The position numbers were made by a program, and so were the translations under genes. Positions 34,560 to 45,559 of a DNA stretch of 64,000 nt are shown here, piece after piece (the stretch's first letter is position 1; each line of letters starts with the position of its first letter). The notes beneath the pieces are model-generated. The model saw nothing but the letters and a program-made list of their open reading frames with translations. It had not been told where the DNA came from and searched no databases. The DNA comes from Ochotona curzoniae. Lineage: Eukaryota; Chordata; Mammalia; Lagomorpha; Ochotonidae. The DNA lies in the NCBI RefSeq assembly GCF_017591425.1, contig NW_024466004.1:36024501-36088500 (forward strand), in the 5' to 3' direction.

Positions 34560-34960
34560 TTTTTGTCAATACATTCCTATTCTCTTCTATGGCCTTCCTT
34601 TGTGTAGATCAATTCAGTCCAACTGGATGATTGCCCTGGGTCTCTGCCTGCTTAGCCTATGTGGGAGGTCATGGGCACACAGCATACTGTGTCCCGGGGT
34701 TGGCCCTTGGTAATGGTTTGGCTAACCAAGACTCCAACCTGACCTAATCACTGGCTATATGGCTGAGTGAGGGGTTTGCACCCCAGTTTCTCTTCTCTGA
34801 CCTTGATAAGCAACATTGTGAAGTCAAATACCCATAGCCTACCTGCCAGCCACACGTGGTCAGCGTGACCTGAGGCATACCTGCCAGCTGTGTGTTGTAA
34901 ATGACCTATTACATGGAGGGTCCAGAGAGATAAATATGCCTTATATAAAAAAAAAAGAAA
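34560..34960 (+). mobile_element. Unassigned transcript-like insertion with A tail
   Basis: About 400 bases of mid-GC sequence (ACACAGCATACTGTGTCCCG, CCACACGTGGTCAGCG, two CATACCTGCCAGC/CTACCTGCCAGC units) ending ATAAATATGCC..AAAAAAAAAA. Origin not recognised. It could be the 3' part of a further element. Confidence 0.35.
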
Positions 34961-35082
34961 ATGGAATAAATGGAAAAAAAGAAAATTAATTTATATTTTT
35001 AAAAAACCAACACATTCCCATGAACATTCTGATGCACTTGTGTGAACCCGAATGTTCATCACCTCTGAGAGAAAAAAAATCA

Positions 35083-35425
35083 ATCCTGAATACAAGGAGT
35101 GCCTTGTGGTGCAGCAGATTAACTCACCACCTGCAATGCCAGCATCCCGTGTTAGAGTGCCAGCTCAAGTTCTAGCTGCTCTGTTTGCAATCCAGTTCCC
35201 TGTCAATGTGCCTGGGAAAACAGCAGACAGTGACCCAAGAACTGGGTCACCCATACTGGAAACCCAGATTCAGTACTGTCCCAACTTTATCCTTAACTAG
35301 TCCTACTCATCAAAGCCATTTGGGGAGTGAAAAAGCATTTGAAACTGCGCTCTCTCTCGCTCTCTCTCGCTCTCTCTCTCTCTCCTTCTCTGTAAATCTT
35401 TAAAATAATAAAAAAAAATTATCTT
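35083..35425 (+). mobile_element. Old CSINE
   Basis: Diverged head (AATGCCAGCATCCCGTG), GTGCCTGGGAAAACAGCAG, a (TC)n pyrimidine region at 35350-35385 and a TGTAAATCTTTAAAATAAT tail. Confidence 0.85.
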
Positions 35426-35429
35426 TAAA

Positions 35430-35867
35430 GCAAACAAAAAAACCATAGTAGTATGACATTTATAACCACTATTTTAAAAGATAAAAAGTCCAACTTTTCA
35501 AAAACAAAACTTGTAGAAATGAAATTTGTTATTTCTTTCTGAATGTTTTACATTCCCCATTTTGAAGTGTTTTTTGTGGTGAATCCATTTTCCCCCATGT
35601 GTTACAGTAGGTCCCCCATTCTTTTAAAATGGATATAATATTTAACAATACTTTTATTCTATTTACATGGGTCATAAATGTATTATTCCATTCTACAGTT
35701 TTCTTACTATGGTGTAAGTTGTACTGAAAAAAGAACTTAATCATGAAGAAATTGCTTTTTTCCTAGTTATCACCTTTAATCATATCATAAGTGTAAAGTA
35801 ACTACTGATGGAGCCATTTCTTAAGCATTCATTATTTATTCTTCATGAAACTTACAGTGTACTGGGC
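35430..35867. other. Intronic stretch, nothing recognised
   Basis: No landmark found. Confidence 0.5.
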
Positions 35868-36060
35868 CAAACTGAAGTCAAGAGACAGAAACTCTATTCA
35901 GGTTTCCTGTGTGGATGGCATGGGTCCAAGCACTTGGGCCATCTTCTGCTGCTTTCCCAGGCACATTATCAGACAGTCGAATCAGAAGTGGAAAAACAGG
36001 ATTCAAACTGATACCCAGGTGGTATGGCAGACGGTGGCCTAACACACTGTGCCAGCCCTT
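35868..36060 (-). mobile_element. CSINE fragment
   Basis: Reverse-complement body and head: CACTTGGGCCATCTTCTGC, TGCTTTCCCAGGCACATTA, AACACACTGTGCCAGCC. Confidence 0.8.
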
Positions 36061-36439
36061 TGGACAGAGTTCCCTTCCAGAGCAGCACACTCCTTGTTTG
36101 GTTCCTACCTCACTGATCATGCTTCTGTATTTTCCTTGGAAACTTGCTTTCTTCCTGTTTCTGAGACGTGTAAGAATTACCACTGCAAAAACCTGTTAGC
36201 CTCAACTTCACAGTTTATCCAGCATCTAACCATTTCCCATTATTATATTAATATTTCCCTTATTTGAACTTTTGTTTCTTAAACTATTTCAATAATTTCA
36301 TTACTGCTTGCTCCCTTGTAACTTGTCCCTTGTAACTAAAGGGACAAACAAAAGACTAAATTTATAACTTGCATAATTTCTTTGCTGAAAACACAATGAA
36401 GTCTTACTTATCCTTTAATTCAGAATCAAAAAAGGTTTT

Positions 36440-36915
36440 CCAGTGGTTTTCAAGACCATGGGCCATCTGGTTTCTTGTCACATTAATCCCCTTATCTCTT
36501 TCTCGTTTTTCCCCTTCCTTGCTTTATTCTGGCCTGCTTGCTATTTTTCTAACTCAAACCAGGCCAAGGCTCATCCTATTATCTACTTGGAATCCTTACC
36601 ATCCTTGATTTTGTACAGTGTCCAACATGTCTAGAACTTTCCTCTCCTTTAAGCATTTCCTTCTCAGTGAGGCCTTCCTTATATCCAACCTATTGAAAGT
36701 TTCACCCCCAATTCATTTTCCCCCTACCCTGCATTCAGCATTAACAGTAACAGACATACTTATATCTATTTTTCATGCTTTACTTATATCCTTGTATGAA
36801 CAAGTTTCATAAGAGTATAGTTTTCTCTTTTTTCTTCTCTGCCATATCCCACATTTTAAAGTATCATCTAGTATGCTGTAAGCACTCAAAACATAGCTGT
36901 TAGATGAAAGTTAGA
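36440..36915 (+). repeat. L2 LINE 3' fragment
   Basis: Ancient L2 3' end order: CTCAGTGAGGCCTTCCTTAT, CCCTACCCTGCATTC, CTTATATCTATTTTTCATGC, then AGTATGCTGTAAGCACTCAA near the terminus. Confidence 0.75.
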
Positions 36916-36952
36916 TTTGATCCACTTTGTTTATATATCTAAACATGAAAGG

Positions 36953-37200
36953 CGTGCGAGCAGGCATTGTGGCACTACTGTTTAAGGTGCTTCTTACACA
37001 CCAGAAAACAGCAATTGATGGCTCTGGTGCTTGGGTCCCTGACATCCACATATGGGAGACCTGGATGGAGTTCCAGGTCCCTGTTGTTAGCATCTGGGGG
37101 GTGAACGAGTGGATAAAGAAATTCTCTATTTCTTCTCTCTCTTCCCTTGTGTCTCGTTATCTGTGTTTGTCACTCTTTCAAATATATAAAATAAACAATG
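36953..37200 (+). mobile_element. Old CSINE
   Basis: GCAGGCATTGTGGCACTACTG head, CATATGGGAGACCTGGATGG, GGGGTGAACGAGTGGATAAA, TTTCAAATATATAAAATAAA tail; internal losses. Confidence 0.85.
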
Positions 37201-37475
37201 AAGATACAAGGAAAGATATGTATGAAGGAATCCTGAAAAATTAAAGAATTTCTTCTTTTTATATGATTCAATGTCAGAAAATTATAAAGCCCTTATAATT
37301 TGAGCATACCGCTAAGGATTTATTAAAATGACACCATGTATAAGCCCCTTAAATATCTGATTTTGTTTTTTGTAGTTATACTTCTTATAGTACCCTTTTT
37401 CCTAAATCAACTGCCCCTTAAATTCATATGAAACGTAGTGGTACCCTCAACTCTGCTATCAAAAAATTCTATATT

Positions 37476-37795
37476 GAGCCGGGCACCGTGGCCTAGGGGC
37501 TAAAAGTCCTCACCTTGAACGTGCCGGGATCCCATATGGGCGCCTGTTCTAATCCCATCAGCTCCACTTCCCATCCAGCTCCCTGCTTGTGGCCTGGGAA
37601 AGTAGTCGAGGACGGCCCAAAGCTTTGGGACACTGCACCTGTGTGGGATACCCAGAAGAAGTTCCTGGATACTGGCTTCAGATCAGCATAGCATCAGCCG
37701 TTGCCATCACTTGAAGAGTGAATCATCGGACGGAAGATCTTCCTGTCTCTCCTCCTCTAGTCTGTACATCTGACTTTCCAATAAAACTTTAACAA
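37476..37795 (+). mobile_element. CSINE with exact TSD
   Basis: Intermediate-type head (GGCACCGTGGCCTAGGGGC) and complete body. Direct repeats AAAAAATTCTATATT at 37461-37475 and 37796-37810. Confidence 0.95.
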
Positions 37796-37810
37796 AAAAA
37801 ATTCTATATT

Positions 37811-38990
37811 TCAGCATTTCATTGATAATTATTAACCAAATAAGGAAGAAAAAACTTTTCTTCAAATAAACCTTAAAGACTTGGTATTGAAATTTTTTCA
37901 TGAAATAAGTAAAAATGTCTCAGCAAGGAATATATACTTTTTTACTTGAAGGGATTAAAATAAAAATTTACTTGTAAGCGCTAGAAATGACCACAAAGAT
38001 GATTATTCTGTTCAGACAACTTCTTCCAATCTGACTGCTCTCAGACATTTCATTATGATTTGTCACATAAAATTAAAAATAAATTACAGTCTGAAGGCAT
38101 ATCACATGCAGTCAGCTGAAAGTGTGATGATAATGGTTTCCTAAGATTATATTTTCCTCACCGAGTCAGTTTGGAACTAAAGCATTGACTGTCTTCCTGA
38201 AATAGGCCAGACCAATCAGACAAGCTGTTAAGCTGGTGAGGCTTCTTGAAGATCCATTTCAAAGGAGTAAGATATTCACTTCCTGAATTATCAGGCCTGC
38301 ATTTTAAAATTATTATTATTTTCTAAAAATACCACCCAGATAGGTAAGCCATGCTTCCTATCTATACACAGGGCCATGGTTAGTTTCTCCTTAACTCTGC
38401 GCTAAATCCGAGTGTAGGAACACTTCCTACCACTGTCGTCTTCTTTCTGCCATTTCTGTGGCAGATAATTTCACAATTTTCTATGCTACCTCCTTCCACC
38501 TGTCTTTAATGTGATACTACTTTTTTAGATGAACAGGATATATTTCTAACATAGGCAATTTTATCTATAAATTTTAGAGGCCTATTAGCTTTAGTCTGTC
38601 ACTTTGTTCAATGTAATTTATTTTGATTTTCCTGAGAAATTTAAGGAAAACACATGACTCTCTTGAGATACCACCTACTATTATTCTTCCCTGTAGATAA
38701 AAAGCATTATAAATCAGTTGCAAAAAGCAAATGGAAAAAGTCTTTTGATATGAAAAAAATCACCATTCATGTTATCAAGTAACATGATTCAAATTCAGTT
38801 TATGACTTTTTTTTTTCATTTTGACATCAAAAAATTATGAAATTCACGATTTTACTATAGCCATACTTTTGTTAAAAATGTCAACTATTTCTATCTATTA
38901 GCTTTTATGGTTCAAGCAAGCTAAAAAGAAATGAAAGCATTAGAAATCCATAGATATGTACTATATCCCATAACAAACGCAACCTTCACC
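37811..38990. other. Intronic stretch, nothing recognised
   Basis: No landmark found. Confidence 0.5.
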
Positions 38991-38999
38991 ACAACACAT

Positions 39000-40095
39000 G
39001 ATAACCAAACTCTCTTCAACCAAACACAAGGAAAAGATCCTTCAGTGTGCATGTGAAAAAATCAATTGACATATAGGGGAGTGGAAATCAGACTTACAAC
39101 TGAAATGCCACAGGCCAAAAGAGAATGCAACAACATATTCCAGACTGTAAAAGCTAGAAATTGTCAGCCCAGAATAATGTACCCAGCAAAGCTTTCCTTT
39201 GTTTTTGAAAATGAAATTAAATTCTTCCACAGCAAAGAAAGCTAAAAGAATAAGCCTCTTCCAAACCTTCCCTACAAATGATAAAGATGTTCTATTTACA
39301 GAAAAAAGGAATAGCACCTACCAAAACCAAAGTCAAATGTGAAGAACATACCAGTAAAATAACAACAGAAGACTAAATCAAGCAATGAACAACCCATTGC
39401 TAAAATGACATAACCAAATTACCACCCATTCAATTAACCCTGAATGTAAATGGCTTAAAACCATCAATCAAATGTTATAGATTAGTACACTAGATTAAAA
39501 AAATAAAGCCTACCTGTTGTCTGCAGGAGACACCAACAAAGATCAGTGCAAACTATATTTCATGAATTTTGATGTTTTTGTTTCTATTTTTATTTCTTCA
39601 AAACAGTTTATTTCTCATTAAATTCTTCACTGACTCACAGGTCAGACAGTAGCATCATTTTCTTCAAAAACGTTATTCATTTTCCTTTTCATTTCCTCAG
39701 TGACACATTAGTCATTGAGTAGCATGTTACTTAACTTCATGGCATTGTAAATTTATATTTTTCTTTCTGTTGTTGATTTTGTTTTGTGGGTTTTATTTAA
39801 GGAGATGTATAGCAACTTCGAAATGGAGAATAACATATCCAGATGTGAGGATACAGTTCAGTATGCATCTCTACTTCCAGATTAAAGATGGATTCCCGAT
39901 GAAACTGTTAAATATATCTTGACAATAGGGTGCTGGACTCTGACATTGTCTATGTCCACAATGATGGACATATGACTGTTTATGAAGAACTATACTATTG
40001 TAATAATACAGGTGAAACTAGTGAGGGTGGGAGATGGGGAGGGGATTTGGGGAGAAGTTAAGGGAAATTCCAGAGCCTATGGAACTGCATCAGAA

Positions 40096-40147
<52 letters not shown>

Positions 40148-40150
40148 GAA
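39000..40150 (+). mobile_element. Old rearranged L1 (ORF1 end, inverted piece, 3' UTR)
   Basis: 39000-39545 reads as a plus-strand L1 ORF1 end and start of ORF2 (CCCAGAATAATGTACCCAGC, CTTTCCTTTGTTTTTGAAAA, CCCTGAATGTAAATGGC, TTGTCTGCAGGAGACACC). 39590-39770 reads as antisense L1 (CATTAGTCATTGAGTAGCAT, GTTACTTAACTTCATGG). 39785-40150 is a plus-strand L1 3' UTR with a G-rich tract and a (TAA)n end. No intact frame. Confidence 0.7.
40092..40146. repeat. (TAA)n microsatellite
   Basis: About 18 perfect AAT/TAA units, grown from the A-rich tail of the L1 at 39785-40150. Confidence 0.97.
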
Positions 40151-40224
40151 AAATAAAAAGAATTAGAGATCAATAGATATATATTAGGTCCCATTAAAAA
40201 CTAAGGTAGAAACATACTTCAGCA

Positions 40225-40505
40225 TTTTGAAGTTTTTCTTGCTTATTTATTTTCACTGATTTCAAATGCACAGAGATAGAGACGAGACAGACTGAGACAC
40301 AGTGTATATAACACAGATCTTCCAACCAGTGGTTCTCTATCTAAACACAACATTCAGGGCTGTGCCAGGCTAAAGCCAGGAGTCTGGCACTCTATTTGGT
40401 GCCCCTACTTAAACACTCATGCCATCATCTGCTGCTTATCCTGGCATGCATTAGCAGGAAGCTTCATCTGTAGCAATTGCACGACTCTAACCCAACACTT
40501 GATAT
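40225..40505 (-). mobile_element. Old CSINE
   Basis: Reverse orientation: ACAGAGATAGAGACGAGACAG, AGATCTTCCAACCAGTGG, CATCATCTGCTGCTTATCC, GACTCTAACCCAACACTTG. Confidence 0.8.
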
Positions 40506-42173
40506 CAAATGCAAGTATCCCAAAGCATCAGCTTGACCTCATTTTTGCTGTTTTTTCCCACATTCCTATCACTTTTTCCTTTTGAAGCAGGCGAAAATAC
40601 TTTTCCCATTGAAGAGCAAAGTAACACTCAGCCCCATGTATTCCATCCTTCTCTTCTGCCCAGTATTATGCTGCAAACAGAATGTCCTAGAGTTGTTTAA
40701 GGAACAAAAGAACTACATGCCATAGGAACTGCAAGACTTACACAGTTTGTATTAACCTGGAAAGTACATGTGCTGATAGACTCTAAAGCGTATTTGATTA
40801 AAGGATCCAAAACTCAAAATTAGATGAGGGAAAATTTATTTGGAGGCATCCTCCTTAAGTTACAGGATTTAATAACTAGCAAGAATCCCAAATGATTCAG
40901 ACTCATTTCTAGGGATTTCTTAGAAATTTGGACAATCCCATGGCTGGTATCAAATGTGAATGAAATGCTGAAACAGATGGAAGAGAAGGGAATTCCTAGA
41001 CTCACATTTAGTTGTGGCTCTCATTCAAAGACCACAACTGAAGGAAAAGGCCGATATCAAAGAGGGCAATAAGTGAGGATGTTTACCCACCAAAAGCCAG
41101 GCATTTAAAATTAAATGCAATGAAAATGACTAGAAATTAACTTATCAAACAATCTGAAACTGTAGTGTTACTCAATTATTTGTAAGAATAAATGTGGTTT
41201 ATTCAAATTAATAATAAATATATTAAGCATGTATTTTTATAAAGTAGCCCCTACAAACTGGAAAATACACTCAGCACAAACACCATAGATAATGACAGAT
41301 TTGATATATTCTAAGTATTTTGAAAGCTGATGAAAGTATTTTTTCCTGTTGGAGACAACTTCTACACATTATAAGAGATAAGAAATACATCCTAGTTACA
41401 ACTGATTCTCATGATTATTTATTCGTATAAATACCAAGGCACTCAATATGTTTTAAAATAGTACATGCTTTTTTTTGTTCTATTATAACTGGATGACTGC
41501 CAGTGTGACGAAATCCAAAATTCTCCCAGAACATACTAAATTATGTTTGGTGTCCTCTCTCTTTAAAATAACAATGGAAAATTTTGTAGTAGTACAATCC
41601 AATGCTGGCTAGAATAGATGAAAATATAAAACTACATTTTGAAAAATTATTGCCTATTTACGCAAGGATTCATAGCTTGTGATCAGATATCGTGTGTCTC
41701 CTGCTCTGCACTCTTCTGGATTGTACCAACTCCTGCTCACTTACCACCTTGTCTCTGGTTCTTCTATCACAGGTCAGAGAAAAACCACAAAGGTGATGGG
41801 AGATCAAATTTTATCAGCAACCAAAAACAAACTGCAGAACACCAATAACTCTAAATAGGATTGCTTAGGTCATCAAGTCACTAGGATCATGTATTTCAAT
41901 TGCCTCAGCTTCTAACATTCTTGTAAGAAAGAAGGATTTTCGGAGATAGAAAGAGAGGTCTGATCTGGGATAGAGTACACTATCATTTGACTGCTGAAAG
42001 CTATGAGGAGATAAGCAGAAGGTAAAATATACATGCATACATAAATGCACATTTTAGATAGAGTATTCCCTATTAACTCAAAGCATTTATTTTAAACTTG
42101 GGATTTTTATGATTAATTGTATTAAGTTATTTCAGATTTTTCAAATTTAACTCAAATATAAAGACATACTTAC
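40506..42173. other. ME1 intron, nothing recognised
   Basis: Intron just 3' of the 42174-42277 exon. No repeat landmark. The open frames are short and unconvincing. Confidence 0.55.
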
Positions 42174-42277
42174 TTAGAAGAAACCGCCTCCATGAACTCA
42201 TCCAGAAAGTCATCATATGCAGGCCCTCTCACTCGTCTCTGCCGCAGTCCAATATACAATGGATCTTTAAGTAATTC
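42174..42277 (-). CDS. ME1: ME1 coding exon (residues ~201-235)
   Basis: Third ME1 exon, 104 bases, starting in phase 0 with [18 protein letters not shown], then [16 protein letters not shown] plus the first two bases (AA) of a Lys codon. The acceptor is CTGTTTTTGACAG; the donor is GTAAGT. The next exon should complete the Lys and continue with a sequence like YGMNCLIQFEDF; no such sequence was recognised down to position 1, so the following intron appears to exceed 42 kb. Compared with remembered human ME1 (RGSEYDD), the SE pair is PA here, in a surface-loop-like stretch. Confidence 0.96.
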
Positions 42278-43050
42278 CTGTCAAAAACAGGAAACAATTT
42301 AGAAACAACTAGAAGCAGATGACGTGTTCTTCCTAATCATGTTTCCTTTTCTACACAAAACAGATAAGCAAAATTCTGTCATACTAAATAAAAACTAAGC
42401 AAAAGAATCATTTACATACCCTTGTATAGAATTTAACTGAAGTGTTCATACAACAAAGAGGAAAAATAAATTCTAAATACCAGAAATATTCTGGATAACT
42501 CTAAGGGAGAATACAGGGATCAAAACCTCTCAGTGGTGTTAATTAGAAAAATTTACTTCATATTTTATAGGCAAAGCTTAACATATATATTAGAGAATGG
42601 AGACATAGCAATTCCTTTCTTAGATTTATTTTCTGCTTTCAAAACCGGTTTTCAAATAGTATTTTCATTACATATTTAAAATGATAACTGATGAAAGTAG
42701 TCCAAGATTAAGACTATGATTTTTTTTAAGCTTTTTTATATTTTATATCATTTAAGTTGTCTGTAAATTAGGGCTTGTGAGAAAACATTGCTCTGTTCAA
42801 CTTTTAGTCTGCATAATATATAATATTTATTTTTATAAATCCCCTTTTTTAACTGTTAAGAGTAAAACATGCCTATTCCATGATCATTATGTCTTCCACG
42901 TAGAGCAATAATTTTCTTCTTTTTTAATTTTTACTTTTCATGATACAGTTCCATAGGTTCACGGATATCAGTTTTTGAGTTGAGGTATAATTTACACATA
43001 GTAAAATGTAACCAATCACAACAACAGCTCTCAATAAATAAGGAACAGAT
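42278..43050. other. ME1 intron, nothing recognised
   Basis: AT-rich intron 5' of the 42174-42277 exon, including its pyrimidine tract. Confidence 0.6.
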
Positions 43051-43228
43051 GGGCCCGGCGGCGTGGCCTAGTGGCTAAAGTCCTCACCTTGCACGCTCCA
43101 GGATCCCATATGGGCGCCGGTTCTAATCCCGGCAGCTCTACTTCCCATCCAGCTCCCTGCTTATGGCCTGGGAAAGCAGGCGAGGATGGCCCAAACCTTT
43201 GGGACCCTGCACCCATGTTGGATACCCG
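43051..43228 (+). mobile_element. CSINE, 3'-truncated
   Basis: Head and middle are well preserved (GCGTGGCCTAGTGGCTAAAG through CCCTGCACCCATGTTGG). It stops abruptly at ATACCCGGG, with no distal body or A tail. Confidence 0.9.
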
Positions 43229-43494
43229 GGATACTCTAAACATGGAATTCCTGGAGATCTATTTAACAGAATATGTGTATATCCTGTACCGGACACTGTA
43301 AAACACCACTGAAGGAAACCTTGCTGAGTTTGTAGGCTGTTAAAAACACAGAAATCAATGTCACATATTAGTAAAATAATTGACCAAACTGTCACTTTCA
43401 TTTACCAGGAACAGAGAGAAATCTACATAATGAACTTGTGAATCGACCTAAGGAAATTTCCAGGCAGAATGCTGAACTACTTATTCTTGGCCTT

Positions 43495-43990
43495 TTATTT
43501 TTAATATATCTTCATTTCTGAAAGGCAGAGTAAAGAGACAGAACGAGGGGCCCGGCGCGGTGGCGCAAGTGGTTAAGTCCTCGCCTTGCACGCCCGGGAT
43601 CCCATATGGGTGCCGGTTCTAATCCTGGCAGCTCCACTTTCCATCCAGCTCCCTGCCTGTGGCCCGGGAAAGCAGTGGAGGACGGCCCAAAGCTTTGGGA
43701 CCCTGCACCCGCGTGGGAGACCCGGAAGAGGCTCCTGTCTTCAGATCGGCATAGCATTGGCCATTGCGCTCACTTGGGGAGTGAATCATCGGATGGAAGA
43801 TCTTCCTCTCTGTCTCTCCTCTCTGTATATCCGCCTTTCCAATAAAAAATAATAAAAATAAATCTTTAAAAAAAAAGAGAGACAGAACGAAATGATCATT
43901 TTTCTACTGGTTCACTACTCAAATGGCTACAATAGATAGGGCTGGGTAAAATCACAGCCATGAGTCAAACTCTAGGTGTCCCCAAAAGAT
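43495..43990 (-). mobile_element. Old CSINE, split by a young one
   Basis: Reverse-complement CSINE. Its tail side (CATTTCTGAAAGGCAGAG) lies left and its body (CTACTGGTTCACTACTCAAA, TGGCTACAATAGATAGGG) lies right of the 43547 insertion. Confidence 0.85.
43547..43877 (+). mobile_element. Young full-length CSINE with TSD
   Basis: Young-type head GCGCGGTGGCGCAAGTGG and complete tail. Exact direct repeats AGAGACAGAACGA at 43534-43546 and 43878-43890. Inserted into the older CSINE. Confidence 0.96.
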
Positions 43991-43999
43991 GGCAGGGAC

Positions 44000-45227
44000 A
44001 CAAGTCTATGAGCAGTTATCATAAATGTTAACGAAACAGTAATTCTCTTATGCCAATGAGTTTGGAGGTGGTTTGTTATATATAAATGACTTTTTTCGGG
44101 GGGGGGGGGGAGTGCAGGTATAGTGATGTTTGAATCATCTTAACTGGAGTTTAATTAAAGTCAACAAAAATAGCCAAGTTCACAGCTGTTGTCCTAGTGT
44201 AATAATCAACAGCTTTCTCTCACATTGTGAAATTACCTCACTTATCTAACAAAGCTTATTTATAACATACTTTATAGCAGTGAGTTAAGATTTCTGGCTG
44301 CCTGAAAATTAGTGTGTTAATAACATGAAGGGTTTTCAGATGTAATATAAAATCTGGAATCAAGTGCTGTTGTAAAGCCCAGTTGTTCCCTAAGGCATGC
44401 GAACTTTAGACAATTTACTGGCACGCTTCCAAGCAGGTGAGGGCAAAGTGTCAATGTGCTACTAACAGCTGCCAAAATCGAAATTTCTTCATGTCTGGAA
44501 TATATTTAGTCTTCTAAAATGTGAGTTACAAAAAGAACAAAGTAGAGTGGAACAAGTTACATATTTTCCCTTCTCTTTTCTCCCACTCCTTTACATATTA
44601 ATATTTAAAGTACATAACATGGAGAAACATGAGTACAATATTGTCAATTATAATAATAGTACGAGGAAGACAGAACTCTTGAATTAAATGAAAGTTACAT
44701 ATTTTTCCAATATTAAAAGTATCCCTGTCAAGATTATTGCTTTTAAATATTCAAAAAATAATTTTACTTGCTAAAATTAAGACAGCTTAAATAATGGATG
44801 AATTCTTGGATATTTGCTCAAAAGTTAACATCTACAAACAGCAATTTAATAAGATCATTTGATTTCGACAAAGACTTCACAGACCAAGAACCCTGACAGA
44901 GAAGAAACAATATTATGCCCCGTCATCCTAAACAGGACAGATGAAAACTTCAAATAAACAATGAGAATATCACTTATGGTAATTATGAGATAAGAAGTAT
45001 GCTGTTAGAATTATACTATTTCAAGGAAAATAATATATGGATAATTAGAGAACATTTGAAAAAAAGTTTTAATTCACTTTACTGAAACTTACTAAATGTG
45101 CAACTGCATAAAAATCAGTTACATATCTGATGTGTAACTTAACAATGTTAGTGAAAGTTTTTTATACAACTAGGTTATCATTTTATTTTGTGAAATGTGC
45201 TTTGTTCTAAAGTGTCAATCTTTTTTA
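44000..45227. other. ME1 intron, nothing recognised
   Basis: AT-rich, with a G13 run at 44098-44110. No gene or repeat landmark. Confidence 0.55.
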
Positions 45228-45555
45228 AGATTTAGTTATTTTTAAGGCAGTGTTACAGAAAGAGTGGGAGATACAGAGCAAGAGATCTTCCACTTGTTCA
45301 CTCCCCAAATCACCGTTAAAGCATGGACTCAGATCAGGAGTTTAAGGTCAGGCGACCAGGTCAGGAACCAGGAACTTCACCTGGGTTTCCAACATGGTGT
45401 ATGGCGCCAAGGAGTTGGGTCATCTTCCAGTGCTTCTCCAGTTGCATCCATAGAGAGTTGGATGGGAATTGGAGCAGCTGAAACTTAAACTAGTATCCAT
45501 ATGTGATACCAGCATTACAAGTAGCAGCATAACTTGTTATGGCACAATGCTTACC
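45228..45555 (-). mobile_element. CSINE
   Basis: Reverse-complement CSINE: GAGCAAGAGATCTTCCACTTG, GAGTTGGGTCATCTTCCAG, CTAGTATCCATATGTGATACC. Confidence 0.88.
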
Positions 45556-45559
45556 CCTA

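Noticed and set aside
29521..34960. Interpretation of 29556-34540 as an LTR retrovirus
   Set aside because: No terminal repeats, primer-binding site or gag/pol landmarks were seen. The TSD is 13 bp with a poly(A) tail, which fits L1-type insertion.
40092..40146. Poly-Asn coding stretch
   Set aside because: It is simply the translation of a (TAA)n microsatellite in an L1 tail.
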